Positions 34,952-43,122 of a DNA stretch of 64,000 nucleotides are shown piece after piece (positions within the stretch are counted from its first letter, which is position 1; each line of letters begins with the position of its first letter). A program made the translations under genes and the position numbers. Below the pieces are notes generated by a model. The model saw only the letters and a program-made list of their open reading frames with translations. It had not been told where the DNA came from and did not search any database. The stretch lies in assembly GCA_017744515.1 (NCBI GenBank), contig JAGIBF010000001.1:62001-126000 (forward strand), given 5' to 3'. The DNA is from Niastella sp. (GTDB taxonomy: Bacteria; Bacteroidota; Bacteroidia; Chitinophagales; Chitinophagaceae).

Positions 34952-37561
34952 CTATCCGCCGTTCTTCATGATGATGAGGTTGGCGACGAGGCCCGTCCAG
35001 CCGGTTTGGTGGGAAGCGCCGAGGCCTTTGCCGTTATCGCCATGGAAGTATTCATGGAATAATACATAGTCTTTGAAATGGGGATCGGTTTGCATTTTTT
35101 CATTATCACCGAAGACTGCTCTCCTGCCTTTCTCATCACGCAGGAATATTTTTAGCAGACGATTGGCAATAGCAGTACCCACTTCTTTCAGGGTAAGGTA
35201 ATGCCCTGAGGCGGTTGGGTACTCTATTTTAAAATCATCGCTGTAATAGAAGTGGTATTTGCGGAGGCTTTCGATGATGAGGAAGTTCATCGGCATCCAG
35301 ACAGGCCCCCGCCAGTTGGAGTTGCCGCCATATATATTGCTGTCGCTTTCTCCCGGCACGTATTGTACTCTCAACTCTCCGCCGTTGATGTGTATGCTGT
35401 AGGGCTGTTCACCATATCTCTTCGACATCGACCGTATGCCATGATCGCTCAGGAATTCTGTTTCGTCGAGCATGCGGCTCAGCAATCGTTTCATGCGGTG
35501 GCCACGCAGCAGGCCCAACAGGTGCACATCGCGTTTTCCTTCTTCGAACCAGCGTGATACCAGTAAAGCGAGATCGGGCCGGTGCCTCAGGAACCATTGC
35601 ATGCGCTCGGCAAAGACCGGGTTGTTCTTCAGTGTTTCTTCCGTGATCACTTCCACTGCAAACAAGGGAATCAGCCCTACCATACTCTTCACTTTCAGCT
35701 TTACAATGCTGCGGTCTTGTGCGCGTACCTGATCATAGAAGAATTCATCTTCTTCATCCCAGAGTCCGGTATGTTCTTTACCCATGCTGGCCATGGCGCC
35801 TGCGATGTACAGGAAGTGTTCAAAGAATTTGGTGGCCATGCCGGTGTATGCTTTGCTGCGCGTGGCCAGCTCCAGTGATATGTGCAGCATGTTGAGCGCA
35901 TAGATCGCCATCCAGCTGGTTGCGTCTGCCTGCTCAATGACTGCTCCGTCGGGTAAGGAGGCGCTTCTGTCGAATACGCCAATGTTGTCCAACCCCAGGA
36001 AGCCGCCTTCGAAGATGTTGCTTCCCATTCGGTCTTTCCGGTTTACCCACCATGTGAAGTTGATGAGCAGCTTGTGGAATACCGATTCGAGGAAATCATA
36101 ATCTTTGACGCCTTTGGCTCTTGCGTCCTGCCTGAACACGCGGTACACTGCACCGGCATGTATGGGTGGGTTGGCATCGCCCAGGGACCACTCATAGGCG
36201 GGCAGCATGCCAGATGGATGCATGTACCATTCTTCCGTGAGTAATTGTAACTGGTATTTGGCGAAGTCGGGATCTACCATGCCAATGGTTACGCAATGGA
36301 AGCCGAGGTCCCAGGCGGCATACCAGGGAAACTCCCATTTATCGGGTACTGATAGAATGTGTTCGTTGTTGACTTGCCGCCAATCGGCATTGCGGCCTTC
36401 CAATCGTTGTGCCGGCGGTGTGGGCATGGCTGGATCGCCATCCAGCCATTGTTGTACTTTATAGGAATAGAATTGTTTGTTCCACAGCATACCGGCGATC
36501 GCCTGCCGGTGGACTAATTTTTCATCTTCATCCTGTATAGTATGTTGCAGGTGCTCGTAGAAATTATTGGCTTCTGTTATTCTTTTTGCAAAGATGGTAT
36601 CAAAGTGGTCAAAATATTCTTTTTCCTTGTGGTTGCACAGCCGCAGCCTGATGGTATGGGACTGGCCGGCAGGTATGGTGATATCATAATCTATTGCGGC
36701 TTTAGTACCTTCTTTTACGGGGTTGACTGAATCTTTTTTGTGTATGAGGAAGTCATTGATGCCGTCCTTCCGCCATGGCTTTTTGTTGTCGTAGTTATAC
36801 AGGCGAACGGTGTTGGTCTCATTGTCGCAATAGAGGGTGCGGGCATTGCCTTCGTAATGCAGGCAGGCCATGGCCATATCGTTGTGCGAAAGGCCAATGG
36901 TATTGTCTCCTGCCTGGTATAGGCTTGGTTTGTAATCGTGCCTGCCCCAGCACCAGGTGTTGCGGAACCAAATGGTGGGCAACACATGCAGGCTGGCATC
37001 TTCGCCACCACGGTTGTGAATGGTGATCTTGATGAGTATATCGTCTGTACCGGCCTTGGCGTATTCTACAAATACATCAAAATATTTATTGTCGTTGAAG
37101 ATACCGGTATCCATCAGTTCAAACTCTTCATCCTGCTTACCACGCCGGGCATTTTCGCGCACCAACTGCTCGTAGGGAAACTCCTGCTGTGGGTATTTGT
37201 ACAGCATTTTCATGTAGGAGTGTGTGGGCGTGGCATCGAGGTAATAGTAGAGTTCTTTCACATCTTCGCCATGATTGCCTTCCTGATTACTAAGCCCAAA
37301 GAAACGTTCTTTGAGACAGGCGTCACGTTTGTTCCAGAGGGCCAATGCAAAGCATAACAACTGGTGATCGTCGCTGATGCCGGCAATGCCTTCTTCGCCC
37401 CAGCGCCAGGCCATGCTGCGGGCCATATCGTGGGTGGTATAATTCCAGGCATCGCCATTGGCGCTGTAATCTTCACGCACCGTACCCCATTGCCTGTCTG
37501 ACACATACGAGCCCCATCTTTTCCAGCCTTCCTGTTGTAATCGTTGTTGTTCTGCGTTCAT
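34952..37561 (-). CDS. GH63-like glucosidase, apparently cytoplasmic
   Basis: This protein of about 869 residues resembles the GH63/MGH1-like (alpha/alpha)6 hydrolases: an early WGTVREDYSANGDAWNYTTHDMARS region, TIWFRNTWCWG, a barrel with VPDKWEFPWYAAWDLGFHCVTIGMVDPDFAK and ATSWMAIYALNMLHISLE, then WRGPVWMPMNFLIIESLRKY and HETGW-like HQTGWTG near the end. GH63 members cleave alpha-glucosides. No signal peptide is visible, so it should act in the cytoplasm on an internal alpha-glucan or imported sugar. The reading frame extends upstream into a heptamer array; the ATG at 37561 (MNAEQQRLQQ) is used. Confidence 0.85.
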   Translation of the reverse strand: MNAEQQRLQQEGWKRWGSYVSDRQWGTVREDYSANGDAWNYTTHDMARSMAWRWGEEGIAGISDDHQLLCFALALWNKRDACLKERFFGLSNQEGNHGEDVKELYYYLDATPTHSYMKMLYKYPQQEFPYEQLVRENARRGKQDEEFELMDTGIFNDNKYFDVFVEYAKAGTDDILIKITIHNRGGEDASLHVLPTIWFRNTWCWGRHDYKPSLYQAGDNTIGLSHNDMAMACLHYEGNARTLYCDNETNTVRLYNYDNKKPWRKDGINDFLIHKKDSVNPVKEGTKAAIDYDITIPAGQSHTIRLRLCNHKEKEYFDHFDTIFAKRITEANNFYEHLQHTIQDEDEKLVHRQAIAGMLWNKQFYSYKVQQWLDGDPAMPTPPAQRLEGRNADWRQVNNEHILSVPDKWEFPWYAAWDLGFHCVTIGMVDPDFAKYQLQLLTEEWYMHPSGMLPAYEWSLGDANPPIHAGAVYRVFRQDARAKGVKDYDFLESVFHKLLINFTWWVNRKDRMGSNIFEGGFLGLDNIGVFDRSASLPDGAVIEQADATSWMAIYALNMLHISLELATRSKAYTGMATKFFEHFLYIAGAMASMGKEHTGLWDEEDEFFYDQVRAQDRSIVKLKVKSMVGLIPLFAVEVITEETLKNNPVFAERMQWFLRHRPDLALLVSRWFEEGKRDVHLLGLLRGHRMKRLLSRMLDETEFLSDHGIRSMSKRYGEQPYSIHINGGELRVQYVPGESDSNIYGGNSNWRGPVWMPMNFLIIESLRKYHFYYSDDFKIEYPTASGHYLTLKEVGTAIANRLLKIFLRDEKGRRAVFGDNEKMQTDPHFKDYVLFHEYFHGDNGKGLGASHQTGWTGLVANLIIMKNGG

Positions 37562-37574
37562 GGTAGTTACATTT

Positions 37575-37662
37575 AGCTGCGAGCTTCGAGCAACGAGCTG
37601 CGAGCCGTTTGCTTTGATAGCCATTTCTGTCAGGCAAGACTTCGACAGGCTCAGTCTGACAG
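37575..37662 (+). repeat. Heptamer array and A-family repeat upstream of the GH63 gene
   Basis: Units AGCTGCG, AGCTTCG, AGCAACG, AGCTGCG, AGCCGTT run from 37575 to 37609. An A-family unit (TTCGACAGGCTCAGTCTGAC) lies at about 37637-37662. The array starts 13 bases upstream of the GH63 start codon, so it lies in the 5' leader of that gene. Confidence 0.7.
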
Positions 37663-37736
37663 GTCTTCCAACAAAGATAGCTTCCTAAGGTTGAAGTCTT
37701 AAAATAGCGGTAACTTTCGGGTATTAAAGTTTTCTA

Positions 37737-38567
37737 ATGCAGACACATGCTGTGATAACACGCACGATCCGGAAAGTGGAAGGAGGACAGGTATTGGTGG
37801 CTGATGATGTGCTGGCCATTGAAGAACCGCTGGAAATACAATTGTCTTATGGGCCGCAACCGCTACATCGCAATGTTTCCATCACCATGCGCACGCCCGG
37901 TAATGATGAGGAACTGGCGGCAGGCTTCCTGTTTACGGAAGGGATCATTGAACAGCGGCAAGCTATCCTACATATTTCGCCTGTATTGGCCGGCATGAAT
38001 AGTGTGCGGGTAACGTTGCATCCTGCTATTCAACCGCGGTTGCATCAGGCTGACCGTAATTTCTACACTACTTCCAGCTGTGGGGTTTGTGGCAAGGCCA
38101 GCATCGATGCGATCAAAACGGTATCGCCGTTCCTCAACAATTCCGATGATCGCCTGGTAATCGCTGAAGGCATGCTGCATGGATTGCAAGCCAGCTTGCT
38201 GCAACAGCAGGCTGTGTTCGAGAGTACCGGCGGCCTGCATGCTTGCGGGTTGTTTACTGCCGAAGGGGAGCTTTGTATGCTGCGTGAAGATGTGGGCCGT
38301 CACAATGCGCTGGACAAACTTATTGGTGCTGCCCTTTTGCAGGACCTGTTGCCGCTGGATAATAAGGTCTTATTGTTGAGTGGTCGCGCCAGCTTCGAGT
38401 TGATACAGAAGGCTGCTATGGCTGGCATCAAAGTAGTGGCTGCCGTGGGTGCTCCTTCCAGCCTTGCCGTAGAGCTGGCTCAGGAGAATAATATGACGCT
38501 TGTGGGCTTCCTGCGCAATCATCGTTTTAATATTTACTGTGGGGAAATACGCATTTTGACGAATTGA
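37737..38567 (+). CDS. fdhD: Formate dehydrogenase accessory sulfurtransferase FdhD
   Basis: This 276-residue protein has the FdhD hallmarks: NVSITMRTPGNDEELAAGFLFTEGII, the sulfur-carrying cysteine pair in SSCGVCGKASIDAI (C115, C118), GGLHACGLF, and LREDVGRHNALDKLIG. FdhD transfers sulfur from IscS to the molybdenum cofactor before it enters formate dehydrogenase-type enzymes. The neighbour 43 bases downstream is a YdeP-type molybdoenzyme, its likely client. No canonical formate dehydrogenase is in the window. Confidence 0.95.
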   Translation: MQTHAVITRTIRKVEGGQVLVADDVLAIEEPLEIQLSYGPQPLHRNVSITMRTPGNDEELAAGFLFTEGIIEQRQAILHISPVLAGMNSVRVTLHPAIQPRLHQADRNFYTTSSCGVCGKASIDAIKTVSPFLNNSDDRLVIAEGMLHGLQASLLQQQAVFESTGGLHACGLFTAEGELCMLREDVGRHNALDKLIGAALLQDLLPLDNKVLLLSGRASFELIQKAAMAGIKVVAAVGAPSSLAVELAQENNMTLVGFLRNHRFNIYCGEIRILTN

Positions 38568-38569
38568 CA

Positions 38570-38598
38570 ACACGAATTTTGGCGAATTACACGAATTA
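38570..38598 (+). repeat. CGAATT repeat between fdhD and the molybdoenzyme gene
   Basis: The unit CGAATTTTGGCGAATTACAC starts three bases after the fdhD stop codon. It is in the same orientation and has the same post-stop position as the copies at 17909 and 51080. Confidence 0.75.
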
Positions 38599-38610
38599 AA
38601 ACAATAGGCT

Positions 38611-40923
38611 ATGAGTGACGATCATACTCCATCGGTGCCCGGTGCGGAAAACCCGGATCTGTTTACAGGCCTGAGGCTTGGATCTGTGAAAACAAGTGCT
38701 GCAGGATTTCCGGCTGTGTTTCATGCCTTCCAGCATGTATTTGGAGAAGCTGGTGTTGTGCGCGGATTGAAGGCATTGAGCAAGTTAAATCAGAAGGGTG
38801 GTTATGATTGTCCCAGCTGCGCCTGGCCTGACCCGGACGATGAACGCAGCGGGATTGCCGAGTACTGTGAGAATGGCGCCAAGGCGGTAGCAGAGGAAGC
38901 TACGGCCAAAAAGTTAACGCCGGATTTCTTTGCTCAACATAGTGTGCAGGAGCTGGCGGCGCTTACCGACTATGAGATCGGACGTAAAGGCCGCATTGCG
39001 CAACCCATGTTTCTTCCTAAAGGTGCTACGCATTATCAGCCTATTTCCTGGGATGCGGCTTTCGATAGGATCGCTACAATACTTAACAGCTTGTCTTCTC
39101 CCAATGAGGCTATCTTTTATACATCAGGACGCACCAGTAATGAAGCGGCTTTCCTGTACCAGTTGTTTGTTCGTGCGTATGGCACCAACAACCTGCCTGA
39201 CTGCAGTAATATGTGTCATGAAAGTAGCGGTGTGGCGCTGGGTGAATCGCTGGGCATCGGTAAAGGGAGTGTGAAGCTGGAAGACTTGTATGAGGCAGAA
39301 GTGATCATTATTATGGGGCAGAATCCTGGTACCAATCACCCGCGCATGCTTTCTGCGTTGCAAAAGGCAAAAGCCAACGGTGCATTGATCATCTCCATCA
39401 ACCCTCTGCCTGAAGCGGGATTGATGGGTTTCAATAATCCACAGCAATTGAAAGGGATGTTGCACATCACTACTCCCCTTTCTGATGTGTACCTGCCAGT
39501 GAAGATCAATGGCGATATGCCGCTGTTGCAGGCGTTGGAAAAGCTATTGCTGGATGCTGAGGAACAGGAGCCGGGTAAGGTGTTTGACCATGGTTTCATA
39601 CGGGCCAATACATTGGGTTATGATGACTTGTTGCAACACCTGGGTGAGCTCGATATGGACATGCTGGTGCAGGCCAGTGGCATTGATCTGGTGCAACTGC
39701 AAGAGGTAGCCAATTTGCTGAAGTACAAAACGAAGATCATTGCCTGCTGGGCTATGGGCCTTACGCAGCATAAGAATGCCGTGGACACGATCAAAGAGGT
39801 GGTGAACTTATTATTGCTTAAAGGCAGTATTGGCAAGAAGGGGGCTGGTACCTGTCCCGTACGCGGACACAGTAATGTGCAGGGCGACAGAACCATGGGC
39901 ATTTATGAACAGCCTTCTGTTCGCTTTCTTCAATCGATTCAGCGAACATTCGGTTTTGAACCGCCTGCCGATCATGGATTGGACGTTGTTGCCAGTATCA
40001 AAGCGATGCACAATGGCAAAGGGAAAGTATTTTTTGCCATGGGTGGCAATTTCCTCTCTGCTACTCCTGATACGTTATACACGGCAACAGCGTTGAGCAA
40101 ATGCCTGCTAACCGTGCATGTGTCTACCAAATTAAACCGCAGTCACCTGGTGCATGGTGATGAAGCACTGATCCTTCCCTGCCTTGGGCGTAGCGATAAG
40201 GATATACTGAATGGTGAAGCACAGTTTGTGAGTTGTGAAAACTCCATGGGAGTTATTCAATCTTCGCAAGGAATATTAACGCCCATATCCGATGACCTGC
40301 TCAGTGAACCGGTGATTGTATGCCGTCTCGCCAAAGCCACGCTGGGCAACCGTAACCCGGTGGACTGGAACAAATACTTACAGCATTATGATCATATCCG
40401 CGATGATATCGAGCGCACCATTCCGGGCTTTGATCAATACAATAAACGGGTGCGCCTACCGGGTGGCTTTTATCTTCCCAACTGTAACCGCGAAGGCCAC
40501 TTTGATACAGCAACCAACAAAGCGCATTTCAACGTTGCTATGCAGGAGCCACTTGTATTGGGCCAGGATGAATTGCTGATGATGACGGTTCGCAGTCATG
40601 ACCAGTTCAATACTACGATTTATGGCCTCGACGATCGCTACCGGGGTGTTTACCATGAACGCCGGGTGATCTTTATGAATCAAAATGATATGTGGCAGCG
40701 GGGCCTGCAAAGTGGCGATGTGGTGGACCTCTTCAATTATCATGACGATGTAGAAAGGGTGGCGCACAGGTTTATCGTAATTCCGTATGCTATTCCTACC
40801 GGTTGTACTGCTACTTATTTTCCTGAAACTAATGTGCTGGTGCCCATTGACAGTGTTGCAGAAAAGAGTAATACGCCTACTTCGAAGTTTGTGGTGATAG
40901 AGGTGAGGAGGAGTCAGTCGTGA
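38611..40923 (+). CDS. YdeP-type molybdopterin oxidoreductase (FdhF-related)
   Basis: This 770-residue protein starts with the YdeP signature GGYDCPSCAWPDPDD (C67, C70) instead of a normal CxxCxxxC iron-sulfur motif. The molybdopterin domain includes PISWDAAFDRI and TSGRTSNEAAFLYQLFVRAYGTNNLPDCSNMCHES, with C202 the likely molybdenum ligand. Later parts are IIIMGQNPGTNHPRML, GTCPVRGHSNVQGDRTMGI and a C-terminal MGD-binding domain (MMTVRSHDQFNTTIYGLDDRYRG). The reaction of YdeP enzymes is not settled; in E. coli the protein is linked to acid resistance. FdhD just upstream probably matures its cofactor. The stop codon overlaps a heptamer array. Confidence 0.92.
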   Translation: MSDDHTPSVPGAENPDLFTGLRLGSVKTSAAGFPAVFHAFQHVFGEAGVVRGLKALSKLNQKGGYDCPSCAWPDPDDERSGIAEYCENGAKAVAEEATAKKLTPDFFAQHSVQELAALTDYEIGRKGRIAQPMFLPKGATHYQPISWDAAFDRIATILNSLSSPNEAIFYTSGRTSNEAAFLYQLFVRAYGTNNLPDCSNMCHESSGVALGESLGIGKGSVKLEDLYEAEVIIIMGQNPGTNHPRMLSALQKAKANGALIISINPLPEAGLMGFNNPQQLKGMLHITTPLSDVYLPVKINGDMPLLQALEKLLLDAEEQEPGKVFDHGFIRANTLGYDDLLQHLGELDMDMLVQASGIDLVQLQEVANLLKYKTKIIACWAMGLTQHKNAVDTIKEVVNLLLLKGSIGKKGAGTCPVRGHSNVQGDRTMGIYEQPSVRFLQSIQRTFGFEPPADHGLDVVASIKAMHNGKGKVFFAMGGNFLSATPDTLYTATALSKCLLTVHVSTKLNRSHLVHGDEALILPCLGRSDKDILNGEAQFVSCENSMGVIQSSQGILTPISDDLLSEPVIVCRLAKATLGNRNPVDWNKYLQHYDHIRDDIERTIPGFDQYNKRVRLPGGFYLPNCNREGHFDTATNKAHFNVAMQEPLVLGQDELLMMTVRSHDQFNTTIYGLDDRYRGVYHERRVIFMNQNDMWQRGLQSGDVVDLFNYHDDVERVAHRFIVIPYAIPTGCTATYFPETNVLVPIDSVAEKSNTPTSKFVVIEVRRSQS

Positions 40924-40956
40924 GTTCAGAGTCAAGAGTTCAGAGTCGGGAGTCAA
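40922..40956 (+). repeat. Heptamer array, locus 5
   Basis: Five units in perfect register: GAGTTCA, GAGTCAA, GAGTTCA, GAGTCGG, GAGTCAA. The first overlaps the TGA stop of the YdeP-type gene, so the array may have supplied that stop codon. Confidence 0.8.
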
Positions 40957-40961
40957 TACAA

Positions 40962-40994
40962 AAGGCTGTTCGTGGGGAACAGCCTTAGCGTTTT
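40962..40994. terminator. Bidirectional terminator
   Basis: Arms AAGGCTGTTC (40962-40971) and GAACAGCCTT (40977-40986) flank a 5-base loop, with T-rich sequence outside both arms. It serves the converging YdeP-type gene (+) and the small membrane protein gene at 41033 (-). Confidence 0.75.
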
Positions 40995-41032
40995 GAATAT
41001 AGCCTATCGGTTTAAATGCCTGCCGATTTATC

Positions 41033-41434
41033 TTAGTTCTTTATTTCCTGTTTTATGAACAGGGGCTTGAGTGTAAACCAACCCAAGGCTGGAAAGAAGT
41101 GCATAGGCACGGTAAGTCCGGGGAACAATTCGGGCATTTCCACGTCGAGTGGCAGCCTTACAGCCAGTGGGGCCAGGATGCTGGCAAAGCTGAGGATGGT
41201 GAAGACCAGGTTGAAGATGATCTCTCCTTTGTCTTTCCACAGCTTATACGAAAGCACATATCCCAGGGCGGCCAATACCCCACCGCCTACTGAAGCGGCT
41301 ATGATAGAGGTGGTAGCTGCTACTGTAGAAAAGTCAACGCCCAGTGCTTCGCGGTATCGCCAGGCGTATACCAGGGATGCCACGCCAGCTAATGCGCCGG
41401 ATACTATACCTAATAAGAATGCTCTTTTAAACAT
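41033..41434 (-). CDS. Small four-helix membrane protein, unknown function
   Basis: This 133-residue protein has four predicted membrane helices (about 4-25, 40-65, 73-93, 105-125). A short basic segment, SYKLWKDKGE, lies between helices 2 and 3. No motif was recognised. It is the last gene of a three-gene minus-strand operon with two YceI proteins (gap of 11 bases), and the operon faces an HxlR regulator, so it is probably under the same control. Confidence 0.75.
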   Translation of the reverse strand: MFKRAFLLGIVSGALAGVASLVYAWRYREALGVDFSTVAATTSIIAASVGGGVLAALGYVLSYKLWKDKGEIIFNLVFTILSFASILAPLAVRLPLDVEMPELFPGLTVPMHFFPALGWFTLKPLFIKQEIKN

Positions 41435-41445
41435 GTGTGTACCTT

Positions 41446-41979
41446 TTATTTTTTAGTAACAGGTACATACACTTCTATCTTCACTAATGCTCCCGTACCT
41501 GTGGCTGGCTTGCCGATGCCGTAATCGCTGCGGTTTACTGTGAACGTGCCGGAGAATACCGCTTCATTTCCTTTGGGTACAAAGGCGAATGGGATATTGA
41601 TCTCTTTCTTCACGCCATGCATTTCCAGTGTTCCGGTAGCTTGCCAGCCGGTGCCTGTTTTAGCGATCTTTGTTGAATTGAATACGATCTGCGGGTACTT
41701 TGCCGCGTCAAACCACTCTTCGCCTTTGGCATGTTTGTTCTGCATACCATTGCCGGTATTGATGGAGTTTACATCGATGCTCACAGAGAATTTGGAGGCA
41801 GCGAGGTTTTGCTCATCGAACACAATGCTTCCGGTAAAGGTTTTGAAGATGCCTTCGGCATCATCATTGGTAAATTTAATGCTATAGTCTTTTTTGATCT
41901 CCCAGCTCTTCGCTACGGAGAAAGCGAACACTGCTGTTAATGCCAGCAGTGTTGCGAATGAAAATATGATCTTCTTCAT
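41446..41979 (-). CDS. YceI-family lipid-binding protein, copy 1
   Basis: This 177-residue protein has a signal peptide (MKKIIFSFATLLALTAVFAFSVA). YceI-fold strands follow: DYSIKFTNDDAEGIFKTFTGSIVFDEQN, SVSIDVNSINTGNGMQNKHAKGEEWFDAAKYPQIVFNST, and HGVKKEINIPFAF. YceI proteins form a long lipocalin-like barrel that binds isoprenoid or polyprenyl lipids in the periplasm; some respond to base or oxidative stress. It lies 9 bases after another YceI gene in the same operon. Confidence 0.93.
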   Translation of the reverse strand: MKKIIFSFATLLALTAVFAFSVAKSWEIKKDYSIKFTNDDAEGIFKTFTGSIVFDEQNLAASKFSVSIDVNSINTGNGMQNKHAKGEEWFDAAKYPQIVFNSTKIAKTGTGWQATGTLEMHGVKKEINIPFAFVPKGNEAVFSGTFTVNRSDYGIGKPATGTGALVKIEVYVPVTKK

Positions 41980-41988
41980 GTGACTAAG

Positions 41989-42570
41989 TTAGTCTTTTAT
42001 GAATTCAAAATCACCTGCCAGGGCAACTTCGTCGGCCAGCATTGCAGCGGGGAAGCCTGTAGCTATGCCAAAATCGGAACGCTTGATGGTGCCGCTCACT
42101 TTAAAGCCCACCATGTCTTTCTTGCTTTGGGGGTGAACTGCTTTTCCTACCAGTACGGCATCCAGCTCGACCTTTTTGGTAACGCCATGCAGGGTAAGGT
42201 CTCCGGCCACTTTGTAGTTGCTGCCTGATACTTTCTTAAAGGATGTGCTTTTGAAAGTGAGCTGGGGGAATTGGGCAGCATCGAAGAAATCTGCGCTTTG
42301 CAGGTGCTTATCACGCATTTCGTTGTCGGTGTTGATGCTTTTCACTTCAGCAGTCATTTCTACCACAGCATCTGAAAAATCTTCTGCATTATGGCTGATG
42401 GAGATCTTGTAATCTTTAAAGCTGCCATTGAAGGTGGCGATGCCCATGTGCTTCACACTGAATCCGAATCTTGAGTGTACGTTGTCAGATTTCCAGGATA
42501 TTGCAAATGGCAGGGTAAACGATAACAGCGCTACAGCTGCTACAACAGTAATTGCTTTGAACTTGAACAT
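41989..42570 (-). CDS. YceI-family lipid-binding protein, copy 2
   Basis: This protein of about 193 residues starts MFKFKAITVVAAVALLSFTLPFA (signal peptide). The YceI pattern is complete: VHSRFGFSVKHMGIATFNGSFKDYKISI, MTAEVKSINTDNEMRDKHLQSADFFDAAQFPQLTFKSTSF, and LHGVTKKVELDAVL. It is the first gene of the YceI operon, divergent from hxlR. A longer frame exists, but it begins inside the operator region, so the ATG at 42570 is used. Two YceI proteins in one operon suggest handling of related prenyl lipids or quinones. Confidence 0.93.
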   Translation of the reverse strand: MFKFKAITVVAAVALLSFTLPFAISWKSDNVHSRFGFSVKHMGIATFNGSFKDYKISISHNAEDFSDAVVEMTAEVKSINTDNEMRDKHLQSADFFDAAQFPQLTFKSTSFKKVSGSNYKVAGDLTLHGVTKKVELDAVLVGKAVHPQSKKDMVGFKVSGTIKRSDFGIATGFPAAMLADEVALAGDFEFIKD

Positions 42571-42617
42571 TGGGTGATTGTTTTTGTTTTTAAAAAGGCG
42601 TCTCTCTTTTTCCATCA

Positions 42618-42687
42618 CAAAAGTATTTACCTTTACTATACAAAAGTAAGCACTATACAAAAGTATACCGGTATATTTTTGTATAGC
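42618..42687. promoter_or_regulatory. Dyad operator between the YceI operon and hxlR
   Basis: ACTATACAAAAGTATACC (42652-42669) abuts its near-perfect inverse GGTATATTTTTGTATAGC (42670-42687). A further direct half-site, ACTATACAAAAGTA, lies at 42635-42648, 17 bases upstream, and a shorter one (ACAAAAGTAT) at 42617-42626. Bacteroidota -7-like boxes fall inside it: TATTTTTG on the plus strand (42674-42681) and TACTTTTG on the minus strand (42618-42625). Binding of the HxlR protein here would control both directions. Confidence 0.75.
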
Positions 42688-42725
42688 AATCCCTCTAAAG
42701 GCCGATTCTACTTAAATTTGCTATT

Positions 42726-43097
42726 ATGTCGCCGTTCGAAAAAGAGTTAAAAAATGTTAAAAGCTGCTCATCAGAATTCATCCTGGCGGTGAATGACACG
42801 CTCAACGTGTTGAGTGGCAAATGGAAACTGCCGATCATAGGTACTTTACTGTTTGGCAAGAAACGTTTCAAGGAAATAGAGCGTGGTATTCCCAATATTA
42901 CTGCGCGTATGTTGTCCAAAGAGCTTAAAGAGCTGGAGCTGAATGGAATGATCAAGCGTACCGTATACGATTCTATTCCTGTGTGTATTGAATATGAGCT
43001 TACGAAATCGGGAAAATCGCTCACCATGGTGCTGGACAGTATGGCTGTTTGGGGTTTACGGCATCGGAAACTTACGATGATAGCAGAAAAAGTATAA
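42726..43097 (+). CDS. HxlR-family transcriptional regulator, probably redox-sensing
   Basis: This 123-residue protein is a winged-helix HxlR protein: VLSGKWKLPIIGTLLFGKKRFKEIERGIPNITARMLSKELKELELNGMIKRTVYDSIPVCIEYELTKSG. A cysteine at residue 14 (KSC14SSEF), just before the domain, occupies the place of the sensing cysteine in YodB/HypR-type regulators that detect quinones and electrophiles. It is divergent from the YceI operon over a large dyad and probably autoregulates. The CDF exporter follows 25 bases downstream and may be co-transcribed. Confidence 0.92.
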   Translation: MSPFEKELKNVKSCSSEFILAVNDTLNVLSGKWKLPIIGTLLFGKKRFKEIERGIPNITARMLSKELKELELNGMIKRTVYDSIPVCIEYELTKSGKSLTMVLDSMAVWGLRHRKLTMIAEKV

Positions 43098-43122
43098 CGC
43101 TCTCTCTCCGTACCTTTACAGT

